From DASUBV01 sp035763085 (lineage in GTDB: Bacteria > Actinomycetota > Actinomycetes > Streptosporangiales > Streptosporangiaceae), in NCBI GenBank assembly GCA_035763085.1, contig DASUBV010000022.1, positions 1 through 29,317 on the forward strand: 29,317 bases of DNA, written 5' to 3'. The notes beneath the pieces are model-generated. The model saw only the letters and a list, made by a program, of their open reading frames with translations. It was not told the origin of the DNA and did no database searches. The translations under genes and the position numbers were made by a program. Shown here piece by piece: positions 7,579 through 15,750 of the stretch (its first letter is position 1; each line of letters begins with the position of its first letter).

Positions 7579-8939
7579 GCGCTCTCGATGACGCGCAGCG
7601 GCGCCGTCGGGTCGTCATGGTCCTGCGCGGTGATCAGCTGGTCCTCCGGCGGCACCTCCGGCGGCTCGGCCAGCTGCCAGCCCTCCCGGCTCAGGGCAGT
7701 GATGAAGGCGTCCACGATCACCGGGTCGAACTGGGTGCCCGCGCCGCGGCGCAGCTCGTCGACGCCCTGCTCGATGGTGCGCGCCTTCCGGTAAGAGCGA
7801 GTCGAAGTGATCGAGTCGAATGCGTCGGCCACCGCGATGACCCGGGCGAATTCCGGGATCTCGTCGCCGGCGAAGCCCATCGGGTAGCCGCGCCCGTCGA
7901 TCCGCTCGTGGTGATGCATGATCCCGGCCAGGGCCTCGTTCAGGAAGCCGATCTCGCGGACGATCTCCAGGCCGCGCATCGGGTGCAGCTGGATCGCGGC
8001 GTACTCCTCCTCGGTCAGCGGCCCGGTCTTCTGCAGGACCTTGGTCGGCACGCCGAGCTTGCCCACGTCGTGCAGCATGCCGGCGAAGGTCAGCGCCTCG
8101 GCGCGCTCGGGGCGCATGCTGATCTGGCGCGCGATCATGGCCGAGCCGCGGGAGACCCGCTCGCTGTGCCCGCGGGTGTAGAAGTCCTTGGTTTCCACCG
8201 CCTGGCACAGGGCGGCCATGGTGGCGGCGTAGGCCCGCTGCTGCTCGGCGAACTGGCCCATCGCCCAGCGGGCCACGAACAGCGGCACCAGCACGATGGC
8301 CGCGGCCATCCAGCCCGGCATGACCCCCCACAGCGCGGCCAGGATGAGCCCGAGGGCCGCGAAGCCCAGGTCGGAGACGAGCAGCAGCGGCAGGCTGGAC
8401 TCCATCTGCAGCTGGCCGGCCGCCGGGCCCTGGCCGCGGTTGGCCCGCAGGATGCCCCACATCAGGCCGTGATTGGCCAGCACGTGCACGACGGCCGCCG
8501 CGGCGAACGGCAGTACCAGGGCGGGAAAATCGGCGGGCCGGGGCGGCCCGAAGGCGTGCGGGCCCGGCCCGTGCTGCAGGGCGTCGTAGGCCTGGCCGGC
8601 CAGGTAGGCCGACAGGGCGTACATGGCGCCGTTGAACAGCCGCGTGGCGATCCGCAGCTGCCGCCGTGGCGTCAGCACGCAGACGGCGCCGACCAGCGCG
8701 GCGCCGAACGGCCCGAGCAGGACCACTCCGGCCAGGGTGGCCGCCGAGCTCGGTGACCAGGCTGACTGCCGGGCGGCCATGGGGGTGGGCGTGGCGTCGC
8801 AGACCAGGAACAGTAACTGCAGGACGACCAGGTCGGCCCAGAAGTGCGGCTGGGTGTCGCGCGGGGGTGTTAAGGCCACCAGCGCGGCAGCCGAGCAGAC
8901 CACCATCGCCGTGTAGAGCCACGCAATGCGGGAGACCAT
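7575..8939 (-). CDS. Membrane HD-GYP phosphodiesterase (probable c-di-GMP hydrolase)
   Basis: The 454-residue protein has an N-terminal membrane region of about six hydrophobic segments (residues 5-225) and a complete C-terminal HD-GYP domain. Motifs in order are H258 (HSERVS), H290-D291-K294 (HDVGK), H319 (HPMRG), H342-H344 followed by E345, and D348-G-R-G-Y352-P353. Proteins with this set hydrolyse cyclic di-GMP to pGpG or GMP. The membrane part may sense a signal, but I do not recognise it as a named sensory domain. I chose ATG 8939 because AGGATGGGGGG lies just upstream. An in-frame GTG at 8966 has no ribosome-binding site. The gene follows sigR-rsrA on the same strand after a 175-nt gap and is coupled to the downstream degenerate HD gene. 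Confidence 0.88.
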   Translation of the reverse strand: MVSRIAWLYTAMVVCSAAALVALTPPRDTQPHFWADLVVLQLLFLVCDATPTPMAARQSAWSPSSAATLAGVVLLGPFGAALVGAVCVLTPRRQLRIATRLFNGAMYALSAYLAGQAYDALQHGPGPHAFGPPRPADFPALVLPFAAAAVVHVLANHGLMWGILRANRGQGPAAGQLQMESSLPLLLVSDLGFAALGLILAALWGVMPGWMAAAIVLVPLFVARWAMGQFAEQQRAYAATMAALCQAVETKDFYTRGHSERVSRGSAMIARQISMRPERAEALTFAGMLHDVGKLGVPTKVLQKTGPLTEEEYAAIQLHPMRGLEIVREIGFLNEALAGIMHHHERIDGRGYPMGFAGDEIPEFARVIAVADAFDSITSTRSYRKARTIEQGVDELRRGAGTQFDPVIVDAFITALSREGWQLAEPPEVPPEDQLITAQDHDDPTAPLRVIESA

Positions 8940-9032
8940 GGTTGACCCCCCATCCTCGGTCGCCACCGCCGCGACTTACAGTAACGCGATCAACGAGATA
9001 CGCGTAGGCCTCTGCCGAAATGTGAACAATCA

Positions 9033-9058
9033 GTAATCACTCAACTACGTTGAGTTAC
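9033..9058. repeat. Imperfect palindrome upstream of the HD gene pair
   Basis: ACTCAAC (9039-9045) and GTTGAGT (9049-9055) are exact inverted repeats around TAC. Outer GTAA/TTAC bases extend the symmetry with a small offset. It lies in the AT-richer gap between rsrA and the HD-GYP gene, about 100 bp before the latter's start. It could be an operator or a weak terminator for sigR-rsrA. The sequence does not decide. Confidence 0.4.
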
Positions 9059-9114
9059 TTAGCGCCCGGCGGCCCTGAGCTGGCCGCTGCGGGCCCGCAG
9101 CGGTCCCGGCGCGC

Positions 9115-9404
9115 CTACTCTGACCGGATCTGGGTGACCTCGGTCACCTCAAGCTCGGCCCGGACCACGGCGATCCTGGTCATCACCTTGGTGCGCAGCT
9201 CGCCGGGCACCTCCTCCTGGCCGCAGCACTTGTGCACCAGGCGCTTGACGACCTCTTCCAGGCCGAACTCCCGCAGGCAGGGCCCGCACTCGTCGAGGTG
9301 CTGGCGGATCTTCCCGTAGGCATCCTCGTCTATCTCGTTGTCGAGGTAGGAGTACACCCGGGCCAGCACCTCGGTACACGGCACCTCGTGCGGCTTGCCG
9401 CAGC

Positions 9405-9408
<4 letters not shown>
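9115..9408 (-). CDS. rsrA: Thiol-responsive zinc anti-sigma factor RsrA/RshA
   Basis: The 97-residue ZAS-family protein binds and inhibits the sigma factor encoded just before it and releases it on disulfide stress. The zinc and redox residues sit at the same numbers as in Streptomyces RsrA: C3, C11, H37, C41, C44, C61 and C62, with the H-x3-C-x2-C core QHLDECGPC. Oxidation forms a disulfide in this family, zinc is lost and sigma-R is freed. The start ATG at 9408 overlaps the sigma stop in ATGA, with GGGGAGGA upstream, so the pair is made in a coupled way. Conservation of all key residues makes this one of the firmest calls in the window. Confidence 0.96.
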
Positions 9409-10178
<770 letters not shown>

Positions 10179-10187
10179 GCCCGCGAC

Positions 10188-10213
10188 AACACAGTCCCGC
10201 CCGGCTTCATTCC
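10188..10213 (-). promoter_or_regulatory. Autoregulatory sigma-R promoter of sigR
   Basis: Read on the minus strand, GGAAT (10213-10209), an 18-nt spacer and GTT (10190-10188) match the sigma-R/SigH consensus GGAAT-N18-GTT at every position. Transcription should begin about 8-10 nt further, at or beside GTG 10178. Confidence 0.85.
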
Positions 10214-10246
10214 GTCACGTCCCGGCTGTGCGCCCGCCCGCCGCCG

Positions 10247-10597
10247 CTAGCGCCGCAGCCGGTCCCGCTTGCCCTGGCAGGCCACGCACCGGGCTGCCTC
10301 CGGCTTGGCCTCCAGGCGGCCCTCCGGCACCGGCTTGCCGCAGTCCGCACACGTCCCGTAGCTGCCGGCGTCGATCCGGTGCAGCGCATCCAGGACCTCG
10401 GCGAGCTGCTGCTTGGCGACCCGCAGCACCGCCTCGACCCGCTCGGTTTCCGACAGGTTAGAACCCGCATCCGCCGGATCCTGGGGGTACTCAGCCGACC
10501 TGTCGTCCAGCGGCCGGTCCCCCTGCAGCACCATGATGGACCTGTCGAGCTCGTCACGGGTCTCTTCCAGGCGCTTGCGCGCGGTCGTGGTATCCAA
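10247..10597 (-). CDS. DksA/TraR-family zinc-finger protein
   Basis: The 116-residue protein ends in a C4 zinc finger, C-x2-C-x17-C-x2-C (CADCGKP ... RCVACQ), with the same spacing as in DksA. An N-terminal helical hairpin precedes it (KRLEETRDELDRS and ETERVEAVLRVAKQQLAEVL). Members bind the RNA polymerase secondary channel and alter initiation, often with ppGpp, though actinobacterial members are little defined. I chose TTG 10597 because AGGAGGT lies 8 nt upstream. The longer frame to 10669 has no such site and adds an arginine-rich stretch. The gene precedes sigR on the same strand with a 68-nt gap that holds the sigma-R promoter, so read-through into sigR is possible. Confidence 0.85.
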   Translation of the reverse strand: MDTTTARKRLEETRDELDRSIMVLQGDRPLDDRSAEYPQDPADAGSNLSETERVEAVLRVAKQQLAEVLDALHRIDAGSYGTCADCGKPVPEGRLEAKPEAARCVACQGKRDRLRR

Positions 10598-10672
10598 GTG
10601 GCTCCACCTCCTAATCCGGATATGACCGGCGTCGCGGGTCCCTCCTGCGCGACGGCGGCCGGGTAGCAAGAT

Positions 10673-11524
10673 CTAGGCCGGCGTCTCGCCCGCCGGGCCC
10701 GTCGCAGGCGGTGGTCCCGTGCCTGACGGGAGCGGGCGTAACGGCGCCGTGCGGTCGGCCGGCAGCCGCTCGATGAGCTCCGGGCCGTTATTGCGCACCG
10801 AGTTGACCGCCGTGGACACCGGGTAGGTGGCCAGGCCGCCGGCCATCGCCGGGGCCAGCAGGGCCTGCAGGTCACCGGGCTCGGTGTTCGCCGGATCCAG
10901 CCAGTCCGACCAGCTCTCCGGGCGGATCACCATCGGCATCCGGTCGTGGATCTGGCCCAGCTCGTCAGGCGCGCTCGTGGTGATGATGGTCGCCGTCCAC
11001 AGCCACGCGTCCGGATCGCCGTCGGGGAACTGCCGGTCCCGCCACAGCTCATACAGGCCGGCGAAGGCCAGCGGTCCGCCGTCGGCCCGGTAGATGAAGT
11101 ACGGCTGCTTGATCTTCTTGGTGCCCTCGCCGGCCAGCACCTGCCACTCGTAGTAGCCGTCGGCCGGCAGCAGGCACCGGCGCCTGGCGAACGCGCGCCG
11201 GAACGACGGCTTCTCGGCGACGGTCTCGGCCCGCGCGTTGATCAGGCGGCTGCCGATGGCGGTGTCCTTGGCCCACGACGGGACCAGCCCCCAGCGCACC
11301 ACGCGCAGCTCGCGGGCCACGCCCGCATCCGTGCCCTGGCCATCGTCCTGGCCTGGGCCAGGCGAGCTGCCGGCGCGGCCGGCCCGGTCGAGCACGGCGT
11401 AGACCGGCTTGGTCGGCGCGACGTTGTAGTCGGGCCGGAGCGGCTCGGTCACCTTGTCGCGCTGCACACTGAACTCCTCCAGGAGCTCAATGCGCTTGCG
11501 CGCAGACGCGTACCGACCGCACAT
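10673..11524 (-). CDS. SRAP domain protein (HMCES/YedK family), abasic-site crosslinker
   Basis: The 283-residue protein starts MCGRYA, so removal of Met1 exposes the catalytic C2 that forms a thiazolidine crosslink with abasic sites in single-stranded DNA. Other family residues are N34 (YNVAPT), E126 (GYYEW), H193 (IHDRMP) and the NARAET strand (residues 96-101). It shields abasic sites at replication forks from cleavage. A gap-rich insertion (residues 50-70) and a proline-rich C-terminal tail are unlike E. coli YedK. The start ATG 11524 has AAGGTGAGG just upstream. The gene is divergent from aroA, as Rv3226c is next to aroA (Rv3227) in M. tuberculosis. Confidence 0.93.
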   Translation of the reverse strand: MCGRYASARKRIELLEEFSVQRDKVTEPLRPDYNVAPTKPVYAVLDRAGRAGSSPGPGQDDGQGTDAGVARELRVVRWGLVPSWAKDTAIGSRLINARAETVAEKPSFRRAFARRRCLLPADGYYEWQVLAGEGTKKIKQPYFIYRADGGPLAFAGLYELWRDRQFPDGDPDAWLWTATIITTSAPDELGQIHDRMPMVIRPESWSDWLDPANTEPGDLQALLAPAMAGGLATYPVSTAVNSVRNNGPELIERLPADRTAPLRPLPSGTGPPPATGPAGETPA

Positions 11525-11602
11525 GTCCTCACCTTGTCACCAGATCATGGCGCGACCGCAGGCCGCGCTGCCAGGGGGAAGCTCAGATCGACCATTCATA
11601 GC

Positions 11603-11626
11603 CAGGTTCGGGCTTCGCCAAACCTG
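11603..11626. repeat. Inverted repeat with T-rich flank, SRAP-aroA gap
   Basis: CAGGTT (11603-11608) pairs with AACCTG (11621-11626). GGCTTCGCC can fold inside. The sequence then runs CAATTTT, which looks like a terminator on the plus strand, although no plus-strand gene lies upstream. It could be an attenuator or an operator in the divergent region. Confidence 0.4.
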
Positions 11627-11635
11627 CAATTTTCA

Positions 11636-11661
11636 CCAGCAGCCCGCGCCAGGGCTGCTGG
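11636..11661. repeat. Perfect 10-bp inverted repeat upstream of aroA
   Basis: CCAGCAGCCC (11636-11645) and GGGCTGCTGG (11652-11661) are exact inverted repeats with a 6-base spacer GCGCCA. It ends 20 bp before the proposed aroA -10 hexamer, covering the -35 position. A regulator site is more likely than an RNA hairpin for aroA, because it precedes the expected transcript start. Confidence 0.5.
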
Positions 11662-11680
11662 CCGGGCCCGCGGCAGCCAG

Positions 11681-11715
11681 TACGCTCGGAGCATGCTAGG
11701 CGAGGCATGCTAGGC
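11681..11715 (+). promoter_or_regulatory. aroA -10 region, 14-bp tandem duplication and 6-codon upstream frame
   Basis: TACGCT (11681-11686) is followed 6 nt later by ATG 11693, the spacing of a leaderless start. That ATG opens only MLGEAC then TAG at 11711-11713, which overlaps the aroA ATG at 11707. GCATGCTAGGC occurs at 11691-11701 and again at 11705-11715, so a 14-bp unit is duplicated and each copy carries an ATG. The consequence for translation is inferred. Confidence 0.5.
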
Positions 11716-13092
11716 CAGCGGCCGGGCGGCGGCGGGCCGCCGGCAGCCGCCGGGCCCGAGTGGACCGCACCAGCGGCCAGCGGGCCCGTGCGGGCGCGGC
11801 TGGAGCTGCCCGGCTCGAAGTCGATCACCAACCGCGCGCTCATCCTGGCCGCGCTGGCCGACAGCCCGACGCAGGTCATCCATCCGCTGCGGGCCCGCGA
11901 CACCGAGCTGATGGCGGGCGCGATCAGCGCGCTGGGCGCGACGATCACCGAGCAGGCCGGCGACTGGCTGGTCACGCCCGGCTGGCGGGATGCCCCGGCC
12001 ACGGTGGATGTCGGCAACGCCGGGACGGTGCTGCGCTTCGTCCCGCCGACGGCGGCGCTGGCCCCCGCCGACGTGGCCTTCAGCGGCGACGAGCGGGCCG
12101 CCCAGCGCCCGGTCGGGCCGCTGCTGGACGCGCTGGCCCAGCTCGGAGCCCAGATCAGCGATGACGGCCGGCGGGCGGTCCCGTTCACGGTCCGCGGCCG
12201 CGGCCGGATGCCCGGCGGCAGCGTGACGCTGGATGCCTCGGGGTCCTCGCAGCTGGTGTCGGGACTGCTGCTGGCGGCAGCCCGCTATGACAAGGGCGCG
12301 GAGATCCGGCACGAGGGCCCGCCGGTCCCCTCGGCCCCGCACCTGGCCATGACCGTGACGATGCTGCGCGCCGCGGGCGCCGGCGTCGAGGCAGCCGGGC
12401 CGGGCGGGGCCGCCGGGATGGGCCGTTCCGGTTCTGCTGTCTGGCGAGTGCACCCGGGTGTCCTGTCACCTGGCCGCATCGAGGTAGAGCCGGACCTGTC
12501 CAATGCCGGGCCGTTCCTGGCCGCGGCGCTGGCCACCGGCGGCGAGGTGACGATCGCCGGGTGGCCGGCCCGCAGCCTGCAGGCCGCCGGGCAGATCCTT
12601 GACGCCCTGACCGCGATGGGCGCGACCTGCACGCCCGAGCCGGGCGGACTGCGGGTGACGGGCCCGCAGACGGTGCGCGGCGTGTCCGCTGACCTGCGCG
12701 ACATCAGCGAGCTGATGCCGGTCCTGGTGGCGCTGGCCGCCTGCGCTGACTCGCCGTCAACGTTCACCGGCATCGGGCACATGCGCACCCATGAGAGCGA
12801 CCGGCTGGCTGTGCTGGCCCGGCAGCTCGGCGCGATGGGCGGCGACGTCACCGAGCTGCCCGACGGCCTGCAGGTGCGGCCCCGCCCGCTGCGCGCGGCG
12901 CCGGCGCCGTTCGACCCGCACGATGACCACCGGATGGTGATGGCGGCCGCCGTCCTGGGCCTGACGGTGCCGGGGCTGCGGGTGACCAACGCCGCGACGG
13001 TGGGCAAGACGATGCCGGGCTTCTTCACGCTGTGGCAGCAGCTGCTGGGCCCCGCGGCGGCGCCGCCGGAGCCGCCGGAGACTGCGCGCTGA
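11707..13092 (+). CDS. aroA: 3-phosphoshikimate 1-carboxyvinyltransferase (EPSP synthase)
   Basis: The 461-residue enzyme joins shikimate-3-phosphate and phosphoenolpyruvate in the shikimate pathway. Motifs in order are PGSKS with K38 and TNRAL, NAGTVLRF (residues 104-111), RPVGPLLDAL, SGSSQLVSGLLLAA, EPDLSNAGPFLAAA, LRDISELMP, THESDRLAVLARQLGAMGG, DDHRMVMAAAVLGL and KTMPGFFTLW. Several variants, such as NAGTVLRF, match the mycobacterial enzyme. The first ~25 residues are a Gly/Pro-rich extension. ATG 11707 is the only good in-frame start, and its relation to the ATG 14 bp earlier is odd. The downstream rsgA gene overlaps the aroA end, as in M. tuberculosis where aroA is followed by the GTPase gene Rv3228. 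Confidence 0.95.
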   Translation: MLGQRPGGGGPPAAAGPEWTAPAASGPVRARLELPGSKSITNRALILAALADSPTQVIHPLRARDTELMAGAISALGATITEQAGDWLVTPGWRDAPATVDVGNAGTVLRFVPPTAALAPADVAFSGDERAAQRPVGPLLDALAQLGAQISDDGRRAVPFTVRGRGRMPGGSVTLDASGSSQLVSGLLLAAARYDKGAEIRHEGPPVPSAPHLAMTVTMLRAAGAGVEAAGPGGAAGMGRSGSAVWRVHPGVLSPGRIEVEPDLSNAGPFLAAALATGGEVTIAGWPARSLQAAGQILDALTAMGATCTPEPGGLRVTGPQTVRGVSADLRDISELMPVLVALAACADSPSTFTGIGHMRTHESDRLAVLARQLGAMGGDVTELPDGLQVRPRPLRAAPAPFDPHDDHRMVMAAAVLGLTVPGLRVTNAATVGKTMPGFFTLWQQLLGPAAAPPEPPETAR

Positions 13093-14198
13093 GCCGGTCG
13101 GTCGGCCACGCCGGCCTCGACGAGGACGACATCCGGGTACGGCCCGGCAAGGGCTCACGGCCGCGAACGCGGCGCCGCCCGGCGCATGAGGAGGCCGTCG
13201 ACGCGTTCGTGGCCGCGGTCGACCGCGGCCGCTACCGGTGCTGGGTCGGCGACCGCCCGGTGACCGCGATGAAGGCGCGGGAGCTGGGCCGCCGCGGGAT
13301 CGTGGTGGGCGACATGGTGCGGCTGGCCGGCGATGTGTCCGGCCGGCCCGGCACGCTGGCCCGGCTGGTCCGGGTACAGCCGCGATCCTCGGCGCTGCGC
13401 CGGTCGGCCGACGACACCGACCCGGTCGAGCGGGTGATCGTGGCTAACGCGGACCAGCTGGTGATCGTCTGCTCGCTGGACAGCCCGCCGCCCCGGCCCC
13501 GGCTCATCGACCGGTTCCTGGTCGCGGCTTACGACGCGGGGCTGGAGCCGCTGCTGTGCCTGACCAAGGCCGACCTGGCCAGCCCGCGGGAGATCGAGGC
13601 AGCCTACGAGCCGCTGGGCCTCCGCTACCTGGTGACGGCCCGGCCGCTGGATGCCGCGATGCTGGACGGGCTGCGGGCGGCCCTGGCCGACCGGGTGAGC
13701 GTGCTGGTCGGGCAGTCCGGGGTGGGCAAGTCGACGCTGTTCAACGCCCTGATCCCGGCGGCCGACCGGGCGACGGGCACGGTCAGCCCGGTCACCGGCC
13801 GCGGGCGGCACACCTCGTCCTCGGCGCTGGCACTGCGGCTGCCCGGCGGCGGCTGGGTGATCGACACCCCCGGCCTGCGCAGCTTCGGGCTCGGCCACAT
13901 GAGCGCCGACGACGTCGTCGCGGCCTTCCCGGACCTGATCGAGGGGACCGCGGACTGCCCGCCCGGCTGCACCCACCTGGGCCCGGAATGCGCGCTGCCG
14001 GACTGGGTGGCCCGGCACGGCGGCGCGGCCCGGCTGGACTCGCTGCGCCGCCTGCTGCGCAGCCGCAGCGGCCTGGACCCGGCCGAGGACCGCGACGGCG
14101 CCGAGGACCCGGCCGGCGACCCCGGGCCCGGCGATCCCGGAGCCGGCGACCCCGGACCCGGCGACCTCCGGGCCGGCCACCTCCGGCACGGCGCCTAG
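13089..14198 (+). CDS. rsgA: Ribosome small-subunit-dependent GTPase RsgA
   Basis: This circularly permuted GTPase assists late maturation of the 30S ribosomal subunit. The order is an N-terminal OB-like domain, then LTKADL (G4), GQSGVGKST (G1, near nt 13708), DTPGLRSFG (G3), and a C-terminal zinc knuckle with CPPGCTHLGPEC. The start is unusual. Homologues begin about ten residues before DEDDIRVRPGKGSRPRT, and the only codon there is CTG 13089, with GGAG 8 nt upstream and a CTGA overlap with the aroA stop. The nearest canonical start is GTG 13032 inside aroA, with no ribosome-binding site, adding 19 low-complexity residues. The protein ends in a 15-bp-repeat-encoded Asp-Pro-Gly tail absent from typical RsgA. 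Confidence 0.9.
   Translation: MSRSVGHAGLDEDDIRVRPGKGSRPRTRRRPAHEEAVDAFVAAVDRGRYRCWVGDRPVTAMKARELGRRGIVVGDMVRLAGDVSGRPGTLARLVRVQPRSSALRRSADDTDPVERVIVANADQLVIVCSLDSPPPRPRLIDRFLVAAYDAGLEPLLCLTKADLASPREIEAAYEPLGLRYLVTARPLDAAMLDGLRAALADRVSVLVGQSGVGKSTLFNALIPAADRATGTVSPVTGRGRHTSSSALALRLPGGGWVIDTPGLRSFGLGHMSADDVVAAFPDLIEGTADCPPGCTHLGPECALPDWVARHGGAARLDSLRRLLRSRSGLDPAEDRDGAEDPAGDPGPGDPGAGDPGPGDLRAGHLRHGA
14115..14189 (+). repeat. Tandem 15-bp repeat in the rsgA 3' end
   Basis: Five units of the form GGCGACCCCGGRSCC run in frame from 14115 to 14189, degrading in the last two. They encode a GDPGP/GDPGA pentapeptide series at the very C-terminus of RsgA, after the zinc region. The copy number is likely to vary between strains. 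Confidence 0.75.
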
Positions 14199-14257
14199 CT
14201 GGGCCGACGAACCCGGGCATGGTCAGCGCGGGCAGGTTAGCGATACCGTGTCGCGGC

Positions 14258-15061
14258 ATGGCGGGTTTTGACGATGACCTGCGGTTCGCGCATGTCCTGG
14301 CCGACGCCGCGGACGACATCACCATGCGCCGGTTCCGCGCCCTCGATCTCAGCGTCGAGGCCAAGCCCGATCTGACCCCGGTCAGCGACGCCGACCTGGC
14401 CGCCGAGGAGGCGCTGCGCAACCTGCTGCGCCGGGCCCGGCCGCGGGACGCGATGCTGGGCGAGGAGTTCGGGCAAAGCGGCGCCAGCCAGCGGTGCTGG
14501 GTCATCGACCCGATCGACGGGACGAAGAACTTCGTCCGCGGCGTGCCGGTGTGGGCGACGCTGATCGGCCTGATGTCGGAGGGCGAGGTGACGGTCGGCG
14601 TGGTCACCGCGCCGGCCCTGGGCCGCCGCTGGTGGGCGATGCGCGGCGGGCGGGCCTGGACCGGCCGCAGCCTGACCAAGGCGGCCAGCTGCCGGGTATC
14701 GGGCGTCAGCCGCATCGCTGACGCATCGCTGTCGTACTCGGGCCTGTCCACCTGGCGGGACAGCGGGCGCGAGGCGGAGTTCCTCGGCCTGATGTCGGCG
14801 GCCTGGCGGACTCGCGCCTACGGGGACTTCTGGTCGCACATGCTGGTCGCCGAGGGCGCCGTGGACATCTCCGCCGAGACCGACGTCAAGCTGTGGGACC
14901 TGGCCGCCCTGCAGATCATCGTGGAAGAGGCCGGCGGCACGTTCACCGACCTGGACGGCAAGCCGACCCCGGCGAGCGGCAGCGCAGTCTGCACGAACGG
15001 GCTGCTGCATGCCGACGTGCTGTCCATGCTCACCCCCGGTTCCGGCCACATCGCCTCCTGA
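14258..15061 (+). CDS. hisN: Histidinol-phosphate phosphatase, IMPase family
   Basis: The 267-residue Mg-dependent phosphatase is of the inositol monophosphatase fold. Metal ligands are E69-E70 (LGEEFG), D84-P-I-D87-G-T (WVIDPIDGTKNF) and D214 (WDLAA). The wider sequence (ALDLSVEAKPDLTPVSDAD, GVPVWA, RAYGDFWSHMLVAEGAVDI) matches HisN of M. tuberculosis (Rv3137), which removes phosphate from histidinol phosphate in histidine synthesis. A general inositol phosphatase is the alternative, but RAYGDF and the N-terminal form favour HisN. No other his genes are in the window. The start ATG 14258 lies 8 nt after TACCGT with no Shine-Dalgarno sequence, so it may be leaderless despite lying only 59 nt behind rsgA. 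Confidence 0.9.
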   Translation: MAGFDDDLRFAHVLADAADDITMRRFRALDLSVEAKPDLTPVSDADLAAEEALRNLLRRARPRDAMLGEEFGQSGASQRCWVIDPIDGTKNFVRGVPVWATLIGLMSEGEVTVGVVTAPALGRRWWAMRGGRAWTGRSLTKAASCRVSGVSRIADASLSYSGLSTWRDSGREAEFLGLMSAAWRTRAYGDFWSHMLVAEGAVDISAETDVKLWDLAALQIIVEEAGGTFTDLDGKPTPASGSAVCTNGLLHADVLSMLTPGSGHIAS

Positions 15062-15148
15062 CCGCGCGGTCCCTGCGGCCGCCGCGGGCGGCGCGCCCGC
15101 CCGGCCCGTGGCACAGCGGGCAGCGGGGGCCATCCCGGGCCCATTTCA

Positions 15149-15164
15149 CGGGGCGAAGCCCCCC
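15149..15164 (+). terminator. Hairpin terminator after hisN
   Basis: GGGGC (15150-15154), loop GAA and GCCCC (15158-15162) form a short, very stable stem about 90 bases past the hisN stop. No U-tract follows. It separates hisN from the CBS gene. Confidence 0.5.
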
Positions 15165-15299
15165 GAACCCGGACGTCCGGAACACCCGCCGGCCGCGCAG
15201 GTCTTGCCCTGAGCCAAGTCCTGTCGGATGCTGGACAGATCGCGGTCACAAATGCACAAGGGGGGGTTCGGCGGCGCCCGGCGAAGGGAGCGATCCGGC

Positions 15300-15704
15300 A
15301 TGAATGTACGCGACGGGATGACTCAGGTCGTCCTGACCATCGGTCCCGCGCACACCCTGCGCGAGGCAGCCAGGATGATGTCAGCCCGCCGGGTCGGCGC
15401 GGCCGTCGTGGTCGATCCCGACCTCCCGGGCTTCGGGATCCTGACCGAGCGTGACGTCCTGGACTGCGTCGGCGCTGGCCAGGACCCCGACACCGAGGTG
15501 GTCGCGGCGCACCGGACCGACCACATTGTCCTAGCCTCGCCCGACTGGACACTGGAGCAGGCCGCGGCGGCCATGATGGCCGGCAACTTCCGGCACCTGG
15601 TCGTCATCGACGGCTCCGACGTAGCCGGGCTGCTGTCGATGCGCGACATCGTCCGCTGCTGGGCGGGCGCGACCGCGGCGGTGCCGGCGCAGGCCAGGGC
15701 CTGA
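15300..15704 (+). CDS. CBS-domain pair protein
   Basis: The 134-residue soluble protein consists of two CBS domains: residues 1-60 with GAAVVVDPDLPGFGILTERDVL, and residues 70-125 with FRHLVVIDGSDVAGLLSMRDIV. CBS pairs bind adenine nucleotides and act as energy or redox sensors. Stand-alone pairs such as mycobacterial Hrp1 have no settled function. ATG 15300 is chosen because AAGGGAG lies about 9 nt upstream and the first CBS domain begins directly after it. An upstream in-frame ATG at 15228 would add an arginine-rich leader. The SDR gene follows after 46 nt and may be co-transcribed. Confidence 0.88.
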   Translation: MNVRDGMTQVVLTIGPAHTLREAARMMSARRVGAAVVVDPDLPGFGILTERDVLDCVGAGQDPDTEVVAAHRTDHIVLASPDWTLEQAAAAMMAGNFRHLVVIDGSDVAGLLSMRDIVRCWAGATAAVPAQARA

Positions 15705-15750
15705 CGCCGGTGCTTGCCGGCGCTGCCGCCATGCGCCAGAGTGAGTCTCG

